A stretch of 13,420 bases of DNA from Clostridiaceae bacterium (GCA_012798865.1 JAAZMK010000130.1:1-13420); one strand, 5' to 3'. Counted from the stretch's first letter, positions 1 through 7,435 are shown. Program-made: numbers and translations. Notes: generated by a model from the letters alone, not told the origin.

Positions 1-178
1 AATACTCATCGACACTCTTGCCTTCATTCGCTCTCAGATCTTCAACCGAACGATCCAACCTAATGTAACCTTCATCCATAAAAATGACCCGATCAAAAAG
101 CATTTCGACATCGCCGATCAAGTGCGTGCTCAGAATGAGCGTACTCCCGGGGTTAATGATGGGCATCCCATCGGATGC
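1..178 (-). pseudogene. ABC transporter ATP-binding protein, 5'-truncated remnant
   Basis: Read on the minus strand, about 59 codons are open and run off the left edge of the window. From about position 145 the translation matches the C-terminal half of an ABC ATPase: STLILSTHLIGDVE contains the H-loop histidine, followed by LFDRVIFMDEGYI and a VEDLR segment typical of bacitracin/multidrug-type exporter ATPases. Walker A, the signature motif and Walker B should lie upstream, but an in-frame TAG at 179-181 ends the frame and homology is lost before about position 154. An ATG at 164-166 has no convincing ribosome site. I infer a gene truncated by deletion, insertion or rearrangement, or a misassembly. 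Its C-terminus is outside the window. The ABC ATPase identity is fairly sure; calling it a pseudogene is likely but depends on the assembly. Confidence 0.7.
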
Positions 179-182
179 CTAT
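159..182. other. Perfect hairpin at the break point of the ABC remnant
   Basis: GGCATCC (162-168), a CATC loop and GGATGCC (173-179) form a 7-bp perfect stem. It extends to 10 bp through a G-T pair and two A-T pairs (159-161 with 180-182). It lies exactly where the ABC ATPase frame loses homology, and it contains the in-frame stop. No T-tract follows on either strand, so it is not a typical terminator. It could be the scar or end of a mobile element, or a chance palindrome. Confidence 0.5.
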
Positions 183-197
183 GGCTGAAATCAATCT

Positions 198-226
198 TTA
201 CCGACAAAAAACGCGTATGATAAAAT
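198..226 (+). promoter_or_regulatory. Probable promoter of the DUF1538-PII operon
   Basis: An extended -10 element, TGATAAAAT (218-226), is preceded at 17 bp by a weak -35, TTACCG (198-203). Transcription would start near 233, giving a leader of about 100 nt before the ATG at 335. The same nine bases occur upstream of the cdaA-cdaR ORF on the other strand. This is pattern-based only. Confidence 0.5.
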
Positions 227-235
227 AACTTATAC

Positions 236-262
236 GACTGTTGACGTCAGGGAGACTGTTGA
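236..262 (+). repeat. Short direct repeat in the leader of the DUF1538 operon
   Basis: GACTGTTGA occurs at 236-244 and again at 254-262, an 18-bp period, just downstream of the expected transcription start. It could be an operator for a dimeric regulator, but two nine-base copies can also arise by chance. Confidence 0.3.
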
Positions 263-334
263 ATCGGTGCAAATCATTTCCCTAATGAAACACACATGAC
301 GGCGCTTCTTGTCCTTCATTACGAGAGGAAATCT

Positions 335-1981
335 ATGGGTTTACTGAACGAAAAAATTAGGGAAGTTTTACAGTCACTCGCGCCTGTCACAATCTTCGTA
401 CTCGTCTTGCATTTTACTATTGCGCCGCTCACATCGCTTCAACTCGGTCAATTCCTGTTTGGAGCTTTCCTTCTACTCATGGGGCTTTCGATCTTCCTCG
501 TCGGCGTCGATCTCGGAGCGACACCAATTGGGATACACAGCGGACATGCGATTGTCCGATCGGGGAAAATGCCTATTTTACTTATGGGCGGGCTCATACT
601 CGGTTTTCTCATCTCTATTGCCGAACCTGATCTGCATATCTTGGCAACACAGATAGAGCAATTGACAGGTGGCAGCCTTGCAAAGTGGACGATGGTGATC
701 GTCGTCTCCGTGGGAGTCGGGTTTCTCGTAATGGTAGGGTTTTGGCGGATTGTCAAGCAGATCAGAATCCGCTACGTCCTCTGGTTTGTCTACGGTATCA
801 TCTTGATTCTCGCGTGTCTCAGTCCATTAGTTTTTCATGATTTCGCTTTTGATGCGTCAGGCGCGACGACAGGGGCGATTACCACACCCTTTATCCTCGC
901 ACTTGCTGCCGGCGTCTCCAAACTGACAACGTCCAAACATGAAGACGCACGTGATCAGTTCGGACTTGTCGGTTTTGCTTCAGCAGGTGCTATTGTCGCG
1001 GTCCTAGCAATGGGAGCGATACAGCGTGCAAGTGCTATCGGTACGCCGCCGGAATCTTCCACCCCCGTTTACTCAAATATATTTGAATCCTTCCGACTCG
1101 CAGCTCCCTCATCGTTGCGCGATTCCCTTTTGAGCGTCGCCCCGCTCGTTATCGTGTTTTTCCTATTGCAGATCAGTGTCATCAAGATTCGAAAACGCGA
1201 CACAATACGTATTTATCTGGGTATGTTGTTTTGTTACATCGGCTTGACCATATTCATGATAGGTGTCATGGGAGGCTTTATGTCGACAGGTCACATCCTC
1301 GGCGCAAAGCTGGTCGCTATCGACAAGCGCTGGCTGACCGCTATCGCCGGTTTTTTTCTCGGGATGGTGACTGTCATTGCCGAACCTGCCGTACACGTTT
1401 TAACGCAATCAATCGAAGAAGTGACGGAAGGCGCCATTCGCCGCAAAGTCGTCCTTGCCTTTCTGTCAATCGGAGTCGCCTTTGCCGTTATGTTGGCAGC
1501 AATCCGAATCTACACGCCCGGTCTACATCTCTGGCACATTCTCCTCCCCGGCTATATTCTTGTCATGATCATGAGTTATTTCACACCCGACATCTTTATC
1601 GGAATCGCATTCGATGCGGGCGGCGTCGCTTCGGGACCGATGACGGCGACATTCATCCTCGCCTTTACGCAGGGAATAGCGGCAGGTGTCCCCGGTGCCG
1701 ATCCCCTGCTTGACGGATTCGGCGTCATCGCCTTAGTCGCCCTGGCACCTTTAATCACGCTTCAATTGCTCGGTCTAATCTCCATTATCCAAGCGAAAAA
1801 GCGTAAAAAGAGTCATCTCGCATTGCACGAAGGGTTCGCCCCTGAAAGACAACAAGCAATCGACACGCTCGAATCAAATGATTTAAGCGCGGATGTCGAA
1901 GGAAGTGAATTAGTTCGCTCATTGGGTCACGAAGAGAAGCTCGCTTCATTTGAAGTCGATGAACATGATCGGCATAGATAA
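335..1981 (+). CDS. DUF1538 family integral membrane protein, probable ion transporter
   Basis: A 548-residue polytopic membrane protein built from two homologous halves. Each half carries an AEPxxHxL motif (residues 96-103 and 349-356) and a glycine-rich FDAxG motif followed by TxxFILA (about 172-190 and 426-444). These repeated signatures are those of the DUF1538 family. I recall one two-component DUF1538 pair, UmpAB of Halomonas, reported as a Na+(Li+,K+)/H+ antiporter; here both halves sit in one chain. A polar linker (about 205-260) separates the halves, and a charged 60-residue tail ends the protein. I chose the ATG at 335 because AGGA lies 5 nt upstream and the protein then starts directly before the first helix; the in-frame ATG at 296 has no ribosome site. 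The PII-like gene follows after 33 nt, so the tail may be its docking site (inference). Family assignment is sure; substrate is not known. Confidence 0.88.
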   Translation: MGLLNEKIREVLQSLAPVTIFVLVLHFTIAPLTSLQLGQFLFGAFLLLMGLSIFLVGVDLGATPIGIHSGHAIVRSGKMPILLMGGLILGFLISIAEPDLHILATQIEQLTGGSLAKWTMVIVVSVGVGFLVMVGFWRIVKQIRIRYVLWFVYGIILILACLSPLVFHDFAFDASGATTGAITTPFILALAAGVSKLTTSKHEDARDQFGLVGFASAGAIVAVLAMGAIQRASAIGTPPESSTPVYSNIFESFRLAAPSSLRDSLLSVAPLVIVFFLLQISVIKIRKRDTIRIYLGMLFCYIGLTIFMIGVMGGFMSTGHILGAKLVAIDKRWLTAIAGFFLGMVTVIAEPAVHVLTQSIEEVTEGAIRRKVVLAFLSIGVAFAVMLAAIRIYTPGLHLWHILLPGYILVMIMSYFTPDIFIGIAFDAGGVASGPMTATFILAFTQGIAAGVPGADPLLDGFGVIALVALAPLITLQLLGLISIIQAKKRKKSHLALHEGFAPERQQAIDTLESNDLSADVEGSELVRSLGHEEKLASFEVDEHDRHR

Positions 1982-2014
1982 CGATTATGAACCGGATATA
2001 AGGAGTCAAGCTAT

Positions 2015-3118
2015 ATGGACATGGACAGACCTGCGAATATTCAAAACGATCGCAATCAATCAACACATGAACTGTACTCACTTCTCATCATGATTTCCAC
2101 GCCGAAGAAAGTGGAAGAAATGGCGAATTACGCGCTTGCAAATGGAGCGGTCGGCGCCTTTTTCAGCTACGCACGAGGCACCCTCCCGAATCATATTCTC
2201 TCCATACTCGGGCTTGCCAACGTTAAGCGCGAAATTGCAGTGTTAGCCGTACCAAGCAGTATGGCTTCATCACTTCTCGACAACATTAATCGTCAATTCA
2301 ATCTCGCGGAAAAACTGGGTGGCATCGCCTATCTTATTAGCTTGGAAAAAACTTCAACGGAGTCCGATGACGAACCGGAAGATACATACTCAATGATCGC
2401 CACGATCGTCAACGAAGGTGAAGGTGAAGACGTCGTCGAACAAGTGCGCAGCAGCTATCCCATTGGAGCATCGATCCTGCATGCACTAGGCTCGGTAAAC
2501 CACAGTAAAAAGACCTTCAACTTCGAAATTGTCCCAAGCAAAGAGATCGTCCTGATCATCACAAGAAAAAATCTCTGTGAAGCTATTTACCGAAAGATTC
2601 ATGATTCACTTCGCACTGAATTGCCGGGACGCGGAGTAATCTTTTCAACAAATATCGATAAGGTAGCCGGTATCTTCGAGAAGAATCGCGAAACAGAAAA
2701 AGTGATAACGGAAAATTACAACAAGCTGATGAACAGCGAGTCGTGCGCGACAAGCTCTGATTTACCGCCAGCGCCTACCGCCAATGAGACGGCGGAACAA
2801 GATAAAACTCATCAAATTGCCGTTCTGGCACTTGTCGATCGCGGTCATACGGGCGATGTTGTCCGTTTGGCGGAGACAGTAGGAAATCGCGGCGCTACCA
2901 TCATGCGTGGTCGCTTTACGGAACGTGAAAGCCGCGGATTTCTGAGTCAAACCGGCGATATCGGCAAAGAAGCTGTCATTATGGTCGCAACGAAAGAGAC
3001 TGCTCTCGCCATTTTGCGGCAGTTACGCCAATATGCTGCGACACACGCCGATGAACATATCTTGCTGACATGGATGCGCATCCACTCGTTCAGTCGCTTT
3101 TCATACGGAAACGAATAG
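2015..3118 (+). CDS. Triple PII-like domain protein, likely regulator of the DUF1538 transporter
   Basis: A 367-residue soluble protein with no signal peptide. Segments of about 90 residues follow the beta-alpha-beta PII pattern: domain 1 at about 19-110, domain 2 at 124-221, and a shorter domain 3 at 267-345. Domain 2 is the clearest, with a G-A-S-I turn (151-154), a strand KEIVLIITR (176-184) and LPGRGVIF (203-210), resembling the PGxGxxF end of PII-like proteins. Acidic linkers separate the domains. The tyrosine uridylylation context of GlnB is not seen. PII and PII-like proteins sense nucleotides and bind transporters. The gene lies 33 nt after the DUF1538 gene with AAGGAG 9 nt before its ATG, so it probably regulates that transporter. 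An ATG at 2021 is a less likely start. Domains 1 and 2 are fairly secure; domain 3 is less certain. The ligand is unknown. Confidence 0.8.
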   Translation: MDMDRPANIQNDRNQSTHELYSLLIMISTPKKVEEMANYALANGAVGAFFSYARGTLPNHILSILGLANVKREIAVLAVPSSMASSLLDNINRQFNLAEKLGGIAYLISLEKTSTESDDEPEDTYSMIATIVNEGEGEDVVEQVRSSYPIGASILHALGSVNHSKKTFNFEIVPSKEIVLIITRKNLCEAIYRKIHDSLRTELPGRGVIFSTNIDKVAGIFEKNRETEKVITENYNKLMNSESCATSSDLPPAPTANETAEQDKTHQIAVLALVDRGHTGDVVRLAETVGNRGATIMRGRFTERESRGFLSQTGDIGKEAVIMVATKETALAILRQLRQYAATHADEHILLTWMRIHSFSRFSYGNE

Positions 3119-3137
3119 AAAAGGTTTGAGACTAGCC

Positions 3138-4382
3138 TTAGGAAGAAGGTGCGATAAAATATTGGAAAACCGCATTTGCGATCGCTTGACCAATCCCAGC
3201 GCGACCTTGTTCCGATCCGAGAATTGTACGATCCCAGTCATTTGAAAGGTAACCAGGCACAAGAGATGCCGATACGTAATTTGTAAGTCTCAACAATGCA
3301 AGATCCTTTTCTTCTCCTGCATCGAGTCCGTTTTCAGGTTTAAACGATGGTACCATGCGTGCCAAATTCGTTTTCAATAACTCCGCCAGTGCGGCGCGAC
3401 CAGTACTGTCGATGTTCGTGTAATTAGGGTAGAAATCCTTTGGATCGCAGTCGACAGCATATCCGTTATTCGTGCTTGCAACAAAATCGGCTGACATATA
3501 GTAAACGTTAGACCCTCTCCGTGAAGTGTCGCTATCGTTGCCGAGAGATAAATTAATCAGCACGATGTCACTGTATTGAGCTTCAATATCATACAAAATT
3601 CGGAGTTGCGGCGATGTCCCGATCGAGCCGAAAAGACCGCGCCCACCCGATGCGGGACTGTTCTGATTGATACGGATCACATCACCCATAAGAAGACGCA
3701 AGTTATCGACAACTGATGTCAGATAACCTGCCTCATCTGCCGCTTCGCGATATCGAATTAAGGCGACATCAGCTGCAATTGCGACGCGAGCAAACAAAGA
3801 ATGAAACGCGTCTGTCGTCCGCGTTAACACGACCGTCGCACCAAATTTAGTCAAAGCTTTTTCTGCTTCCGTTGCAATGCCGAGAAGAATCGCCTTCTCC
3901 GTTAATGCGCCTTCCCCCGAACCCCATACAGCTCCTGTCTCCTCGCCTCCGCGCGAAGCGTCAAGAATTACGGTAACACCTTTTAGCGGCTGAGCTGATG
4001 CGGCGCGTGTCTTATACTCATCCAAGTTCGCTTCATGAAGTTTGGGTACAGACAGCGTCGCTGGCCATGTGCGCAGAGCTTCGACTCCCGGCGGTAATTG
4101 ATCGGGATCATTATCGACTACAGGCAACTCGATTTTCCCGACAAGTGTCGTATCTGACGGCTCGTCGCTAGGCGTCGATTGGGATATTTGACCGTCATCA
4201 GGCTTACTTTCGTCAGATTGTGCGTCCGGTCTTTTGACACCATCAGGCAAAGTCGAATCGATTTGGAAACGTTTTGCACCGCATACGGGACTAGGTAGAA
4301 CGCCAACAAACGACAGCAGGAGAAAAATACCGCTGATGATGAGAAGAATAAAAACGTTTCGCGCGCTCTTCTTTGCCGTCAA
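3138..4382 (-). CDS. Secreted Amidase_3-fold protein lacking the catalytic residues (pseudo-amidase)
   Basis: A 414-residue protein with an N-terminal membrane segment (residues 9-29), a low-complexity acidic Ser/Pro/Asp linker (about 40-105) and an Amidase_3-like domain (about 134-411). Active N-acetylmuramoyl-L-alanine amidases (LytC/CwlD/AmiC type) bind zinc with His, Glu, His and use a late Glu. Here the DPGHGG motif is DASRGG (141-146), so the first His is Arg144. Glu162 in LTEK is kept. The SIHxN strand is LINLSLGN (275-282), without His. The LVExGFLSN motif is SLVPGYLSN (373-381), without Glu. The fold signatures LTRTTD, FARVAIA and GYLSN remain. It should be outside the cell and probably binds peptidoglycan or a partner rather than cutting (inference). 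The start is TTG at 4382, with GAGGTG 6 nt upstream. It follows glmM by 57 nt on the same strand. Mycobacterial CwlM is a known inactive relative that regulates envelope synthesis. Confidence 0.82.
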   Translation of the reverse strand: MTAKKSARNVFILLIISGIFLLLSFVGVLPSPVCGAKRFQIDSTLPDGVKRPDAQSDESKPDDGQISQSTPSDEPSDTTLVGKIELPVVDNDPDQLPPGVEALRTWPATLSVPKLHEANLDEYKTRAASAQPLKGVTVILDASRGGEETGAVWGSGEGALTEKAILLGIATEAEKALTKFGATVVLTRTTDAFHSLFARVAIAADVALIRYREAADEAGYLTSVVDNLRLLMGDVIRINQNSPASGGRGLFGSIGTSPQLRILYDIEAQYSDIVLINLSLGNDSDTSRRGSNVYYMSADFVASTNNGYAVDCDPKDFYPNYTNIDSTGRAALAELLKTNLARMVPSFKPENGLDAGEEKDLALLRLTNYVSASLVPGYLSNDWDRTILGSEQGRAGIGQAIANAVFQYFIAPSS

Positions 4383-4420
4383 ATTTTACACCTCTAAACC
4401 ACGGACTAATCAATATAATA

Positions 4421-4433
4421 TCCCGCTTCGGGA
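4421..4433 (-). other. Small hairpin between glmM and the pseudo-amidase gene
   Basis: TCCCG-CTT-CGGGA is a 5-bp stem with a 3-nt loop, 7 nt after the glmM stop. On the minus strand it is followed by AT-rich sequence but no clear T-tract. It may lower readthrough or protect the mRNA 3' end; as a full terminator it is weak. Confidence 0.3.
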
Positions 4434-4439
4434 AAAAGA

Positions 4440-5813
4440 TTAAGATTCACCGATTTCCGAGCAGATACACTCGATCACCTCGCGAAGTTCATGGACCAAA
4501 CCGTCAATCTGCGCCTGATCCACACCCTCGATCATAACTCGAATGAGAGGCTCGGTTCCCGAAGGTCGCACAAGGATTCTCCCGTCACTTCCGAGAATCG
4601 CCTCTCTTTTTGCAATCGCCTCCTCAAGAGCACGATGATTCATCGCATACTGTTTCATCTCATCCGGAACGTGCGCGTTAACCATAACCTGTGGGAGTTT
4701 CGTCATTATCTTTCTTATTTCGCTAAGACGTGCGTTTTTGCCCTCATTTCGAACTGCGCCGAGCAAACGGATAGCCGTCAGGATGCCATCTCCCGTTGTC
4801 GAATCTTCCAAGAGAATGATGTGTCCGCTTTGCTCGCCACCGAGCACAAATTCATCTTCCAACATTCGTTCAAGGACATAGCGGTCGCCAACCTGCGTTC
4901 TGATCAACTCATAGCCCGCTTTGATTGCCATGTGCTCAAGCCCCAAATTGCTCATAACCGTGGCAACAATAGTTTTTTTAGCCAGTTTTCCGCGGTTATC
5001 AAGATCGCGGGCAAGTATTGCAAGCACAACATCGCCGTCACAAACATCCCCGCGATCATCGACGGCAATCAATCGATCCGCGTCACCGTCAAAGGCAAGA
5101 CCTATATCGGCACAATTTTCACGTACAACTTCCGATATTTTGTCAACATGCGTTGAGCCACAGTCGTGATTGATGTTGTATCCGTCCGGATCAACGCCGA
5201 TGGCGATTACCTCCGCCCCCAAATCCTTGAAAAGCTTGGGAGCGATCACATAAGATGCGCCATGTGCGCAATCGACAACGATTCTCATACCCGTCAGGTC
5301 AAGACCGGCAATGGACTGCAGGTGTTCTCTGTACTCGTCGGCTCCCTGCTCATGACGAATAAGCTTTCCTATTTTGTCGCCTACAAGTCGCTCTGTCTCC
5401 CAAAAAGCCGAATCATTGATGAACGCTTCAATCGCATCCTCCGTCTCGTCGGGCAACTTAAAACCGCCTCCGGAGAAAAACTTGATCCCGTTGTATTCAA
5501 AAGTGTTGTGAGACGCCGAAATCATAATACCGGCATCCGCACGGTATCTCCGTATCAGCCATGCGACTCCAGGCGTCGGAATCACCCCGACGTATAGAAC
5601 ATCAGCGCCTGCGCTGGTGATACCCGCAATCAATGCAGACCCCAACATACCGCACGAAACGCGAGTATCCTCACCAACAACAATCGTCGGTTTGTGATGC
5701 GTCTCTTGCGTCAAAACGTGTGCACCGGCAAACCCCAGTTGGTATGCCAACTGGGGAGTCAAATCACGATTCGCGATACCGCGAACTCCGTCCGTACCGA
5801 ATAATCTCGACAT
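4440..5813 (-). CDS. glmM: Phosphoglucosamine mutase GlmM
   Basis: Converts glucosamine-6-phosphate to glucosamine-1-phosphate in the cytoplasm, on the route to UDP-GlcNAc and peptidoglycan. The 457-residue length is normal. The start MSRLFGTDGVRG is diagnostic. The active-site loop is ISASHN, with phosphoserine at Ser101. The metal loop is DGDADR (242-247), the sugar-binding loop GEQSG (326-330) and the phosphate-binding loop RPSGTEP (416-422). All expected residues are intact. The ATG at 5813 has only a weak purine-rich ribosome site. The gene lies 82 nt after the CdaA-CdaR ORF on the same strand, as in the conserved cdaA-cdaR-glmM order of Bacillus and relatives. There GlmM binds the cyclase domain of CdaA and inhibits c-di-AMP synthesis. 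The identification is very secure. Confidence 0.97.
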   Translation of the reverse strand: MSRLFGTDGVRGIANRDLTPQLAYQLGFAGAHVLTQETHHKPTIVVGEDTRVSCGMLGSALIAGITSAGADVLYVGVIPTPGVAWLIRRYRADAGIMISASHNTFEYNGIKFFSGGGFKLPDETEDAIEAFINDSAFWETERLVGDKIGKLIRHEQGADEYREHLQSIAGLDLTGMRIVVDCAHGASYVIAPKLFKDLGAEVIAIGVDPDGYNINHDCGSTHVDKISEVVRENCADIGLAFDGDADRLIAVDDRGDVCDGDVVLAILARDLDNRGKLAKKTIVATVMSNLGLEHMAIKAGYELIRTQVGDRYVLERMLEDEFVLGGEQSGHIILLEDSTTGDGILTAIRLLGAVRNEGKNARLSEIRKIMTKLPQVMVNAHVPDEMKQYAMNHRALEEAIAKREAILGSDGRILVRPSGTEPLIRVMIEGVDQAQIDGLVHELREVIECICSEIGES

Positions 5814-5895
5814 ATTTCAAATCTTTCTAGTCTTTCCAGTCTCAAACTAACTATAAAATAATCCTGCAGGTCTCAGCACCGATCAAAATGAAACA

Positions 5896-7389
5896 TCAAT
5901 CTGACGCTTTGGGAACTCTCTCATAAACATTGACCGCTACCGAATCCGGCAAAAGTAATTCTGTTCTCGTATAAAGCAAAGTCTCTGTATCGACGATGAC
6001 GGGAAGCCGCACCAGTCCGATCCTGCTCACTTCACTGACATCAATATAGGCGGCAATCTTACCGGGGGCAATGCCATCAAGTACCTGCTGCCTCCCGCGA
6101 AGTGTCACTTGCACATTCGCGACCGGAAAATTCTGAACACCGAATCCTCGCTCGTGTGCCTTTTCCAAACCGTAATGCGCAAGAGGAACGCTAAACGTTT
6201 TCGTTGTAACGGGATTAACGCTCACTTGAACGAAAACCCACATAAAAGAGGAGATAATGACAGATAAAATTGCCAAGCTGATGCGCTGTCTGCGCGAGAG
6301 CCACAGACCGGTACTTCTTCTGCGCAAAAGCTTTCGCTTTTTCCCGCGCGAACGATTCTCAGCCATCGCACCACCTTCTGCAGCCATAGAGTCGTAATCA
6401 AGCTTATCTTCCTCAGACTTTACTACAGGGGGAACAGTGTGTTTAACTTCCTGCTCCTGCTCATCTGACTCTGACTCTTTGCCTTTGCGGAAAAGCCTCT
6501 TGAACCATCCGAAAATTGATCGACGATCATCTCCCTCAACAATTCCGAGCAAACGGTGCAGGTGTGTCCGGAGCGAGTCGGCATTGCCGAGCACATGGAG
6601 CACGCCGTCAACAGCAATACTGATCGTTCCCCTCTCCTCCGAAACGACTACAGCAATCGCATCGCCCATCTCACTCGCCCCGACAGCAGCACGATGTCTC
6701 AAACCGAAATCACGCCTCAAATGATAATTATCGGAGAGAGCGATATGGACACGGGCTGCCGCGACTCGACCATCACGTATAACGACCGCACCGTCATGAA
6801 GCGGTGATCCCGTGTAGAAAATCTGCCGGAGAAGCGCGGAGGAAACGATCGCATCGACACGTACCGCATTTTCCTGCTCATACAGCTCACCCAGTCTCGT
6901 ACTGCGCTCAATAACAATCAGCGCACCTGTCCGCGTATTGGACATCCACTCGCAGGCTTTGACAATATTCTCGATCATCCTATGCAGTGCGGGATCAGTC
7001 GAAAAGCCGTTTCCCACTCCATACATCAGACGATTGCGCCCGACCGTCTCCAGCGTGCGCCTAAGTTCAGGCTGGAAAATAACGATGATGGCTATCGCCA
7101 AAATGGAAATCGTACGATTCAACATGAACCCGATCGTATTAAGCCCGATCGCGCTTGAGACGAGCGCGAACGCAACGATTAGGATAATCCCGCGGAGCAA
7201 TTGCCACGCACGTGAATCCCTTAGAAGGAGCAAAATAAAGTAAACAACCAATGCCGTGATCGCGATATCAAAAACGGCAATGGCAATATCGAGCGGTCCG
7301 CCAAGAAACAGCAGTCCGTCCGAAAGGCTGTAACGCAACTCATCAAAAAACGCACCGATTTTTGAAAACAGGTTGGATGCCAAAATCAA
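5896..7389 (-). CDS. cdaA: Fused CdaA diadenylate cyclase and CdaR-type single YbbR domain protein
   Basis: Makes cyclic di-AMP from two ATP at the inner face of the membrane. Residues 1-285 are a full CdaA: about three membrane helices (34-56, 66-82, 91-107), then a DAC domain with DGA (199-201) and RHR (231-233) intact. An acidic then strongly basic linker (about 290-368) leads to a fourth helix (369-389) and one YbbR-like domain (about 395-490), matching the membrane-anchored form of CdaR. In Bacillus, CdaA (about 270 residues) and CdaR (about 480 residues, several YbbR domains) are separate neighbouring genes. Here the frame is continuous for 497 codons with no stop between. The topology fits: cyclase and linker inside, basic residues before the last helix, YbbR outside. 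The start is TTG at 7389, with GGAGGAG 9 nt upstream. glmM follows. Both domain calls are secure. Confidence 0.93.
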   Translation of the reverse strand: MILASNLFSKIGAFFDELRYSLSDGLLFLGGPLDIAIAVFDIAITALVVYFILLLLRDSRAWQLLRGIILIVAFALVSSAIGLNTIGFMLNRTISILAIAIIVIFQPELRRTLETVGRNRLMYGVGNGFSTDPALHRMIENIVKACEWMSNTRTGALIVIERSTRLGELYEQENAVRVDAIVSSALLRQIFYTGSPLHDGAVVIRDGRVAAARVHIALSDNYHLRRDFGLRHRAAVGASEMGDAIAVVVSEERGTISIAVDGVLHVLGNADSLRTHLHRLLGIVEGDDRRSIFGWFKRLFRKGKESESDEQEQEVKHTVPPVVKSEEDKLDYDSMAAEGGAMAENRSRGKKRKLLRRRSTGLWLSRRQRISLAILSVIISSFMWVFVQVSVNPVTTKTFSVPLAHYGLEKAHERGFGVQNFPVANVQVTLRGRQQVLDGIAPGKIAAYIDVSEVSRIGLVRLPVIVDTETLLYTRTELLLPDSVAVNVYERVPKASD

Positions 7390-7426
7390 AAGCTGGATCT
7401 CCTCCGTGCAATGTCACATTTTTTTC

Positions 7427-7435
7427 ATTTTATCA
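7427..7435 (-). promoter_or_regulatory. Extended -10 element, cdaA-cdaR promoter
   Basis: On the minus strand TGATAAAAT lies about 22 nt before the GGAGGAG ribosome site (7399-7405), placing the transcript start near 7420 and giving a leader of about 30 nt. The -35 at 17 bp (GTTTCT) is poor, as is common with extended -10 promoters. It probably drives the cdaA-cdaR, glmM and pseudo-amidase genes. Confidence 0.5.

Noticed and set aside
159..182. The hairpin as an intrinsic terminator or a defined IS end
   Set aside because: No T-tract follows on either strand, and no transposase, target duplication or second inverted repeat is visible in the window.
296..334. Upstream ATG that would add 13 residues to the DUF1538 protein
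   Set aside because: There is no ribosome site before it, whereas AGGA lies 5 nt before the ATG at 335, and the extra residues do not fit the N-terminus of the family.
233..334. Riboswitch (for example ydaO-type c-di-AMP) in the DUF1538 leader
   Set aside because: The roughly 100-nt leader shows only a 5-bp AGGGA/TCCCT pairing and none of the conserved motifs of known riboswitches.
1231..1713. A 160-codon open frame on the plus strand
   Set aside because: It is inside the DUF1538 gene in another frame. The translation is rich in Arg, His and Ser, typical of a shifted frame.
3119..3137. Terminator between the convergent PII-like and pseudo-amidase genes
   Set aside because: The 19-nt gap and its flanks give only a 4-bp AAGG/CCTT pairing without a T-tract.
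4491..5156. A 221-codon open frame on the plus strand
   Set aside because: It lies wholly antisense to glmM, whose residues are fully conserved. Its translation has no recognisable domain, and no ribosome site or promoter serves it.
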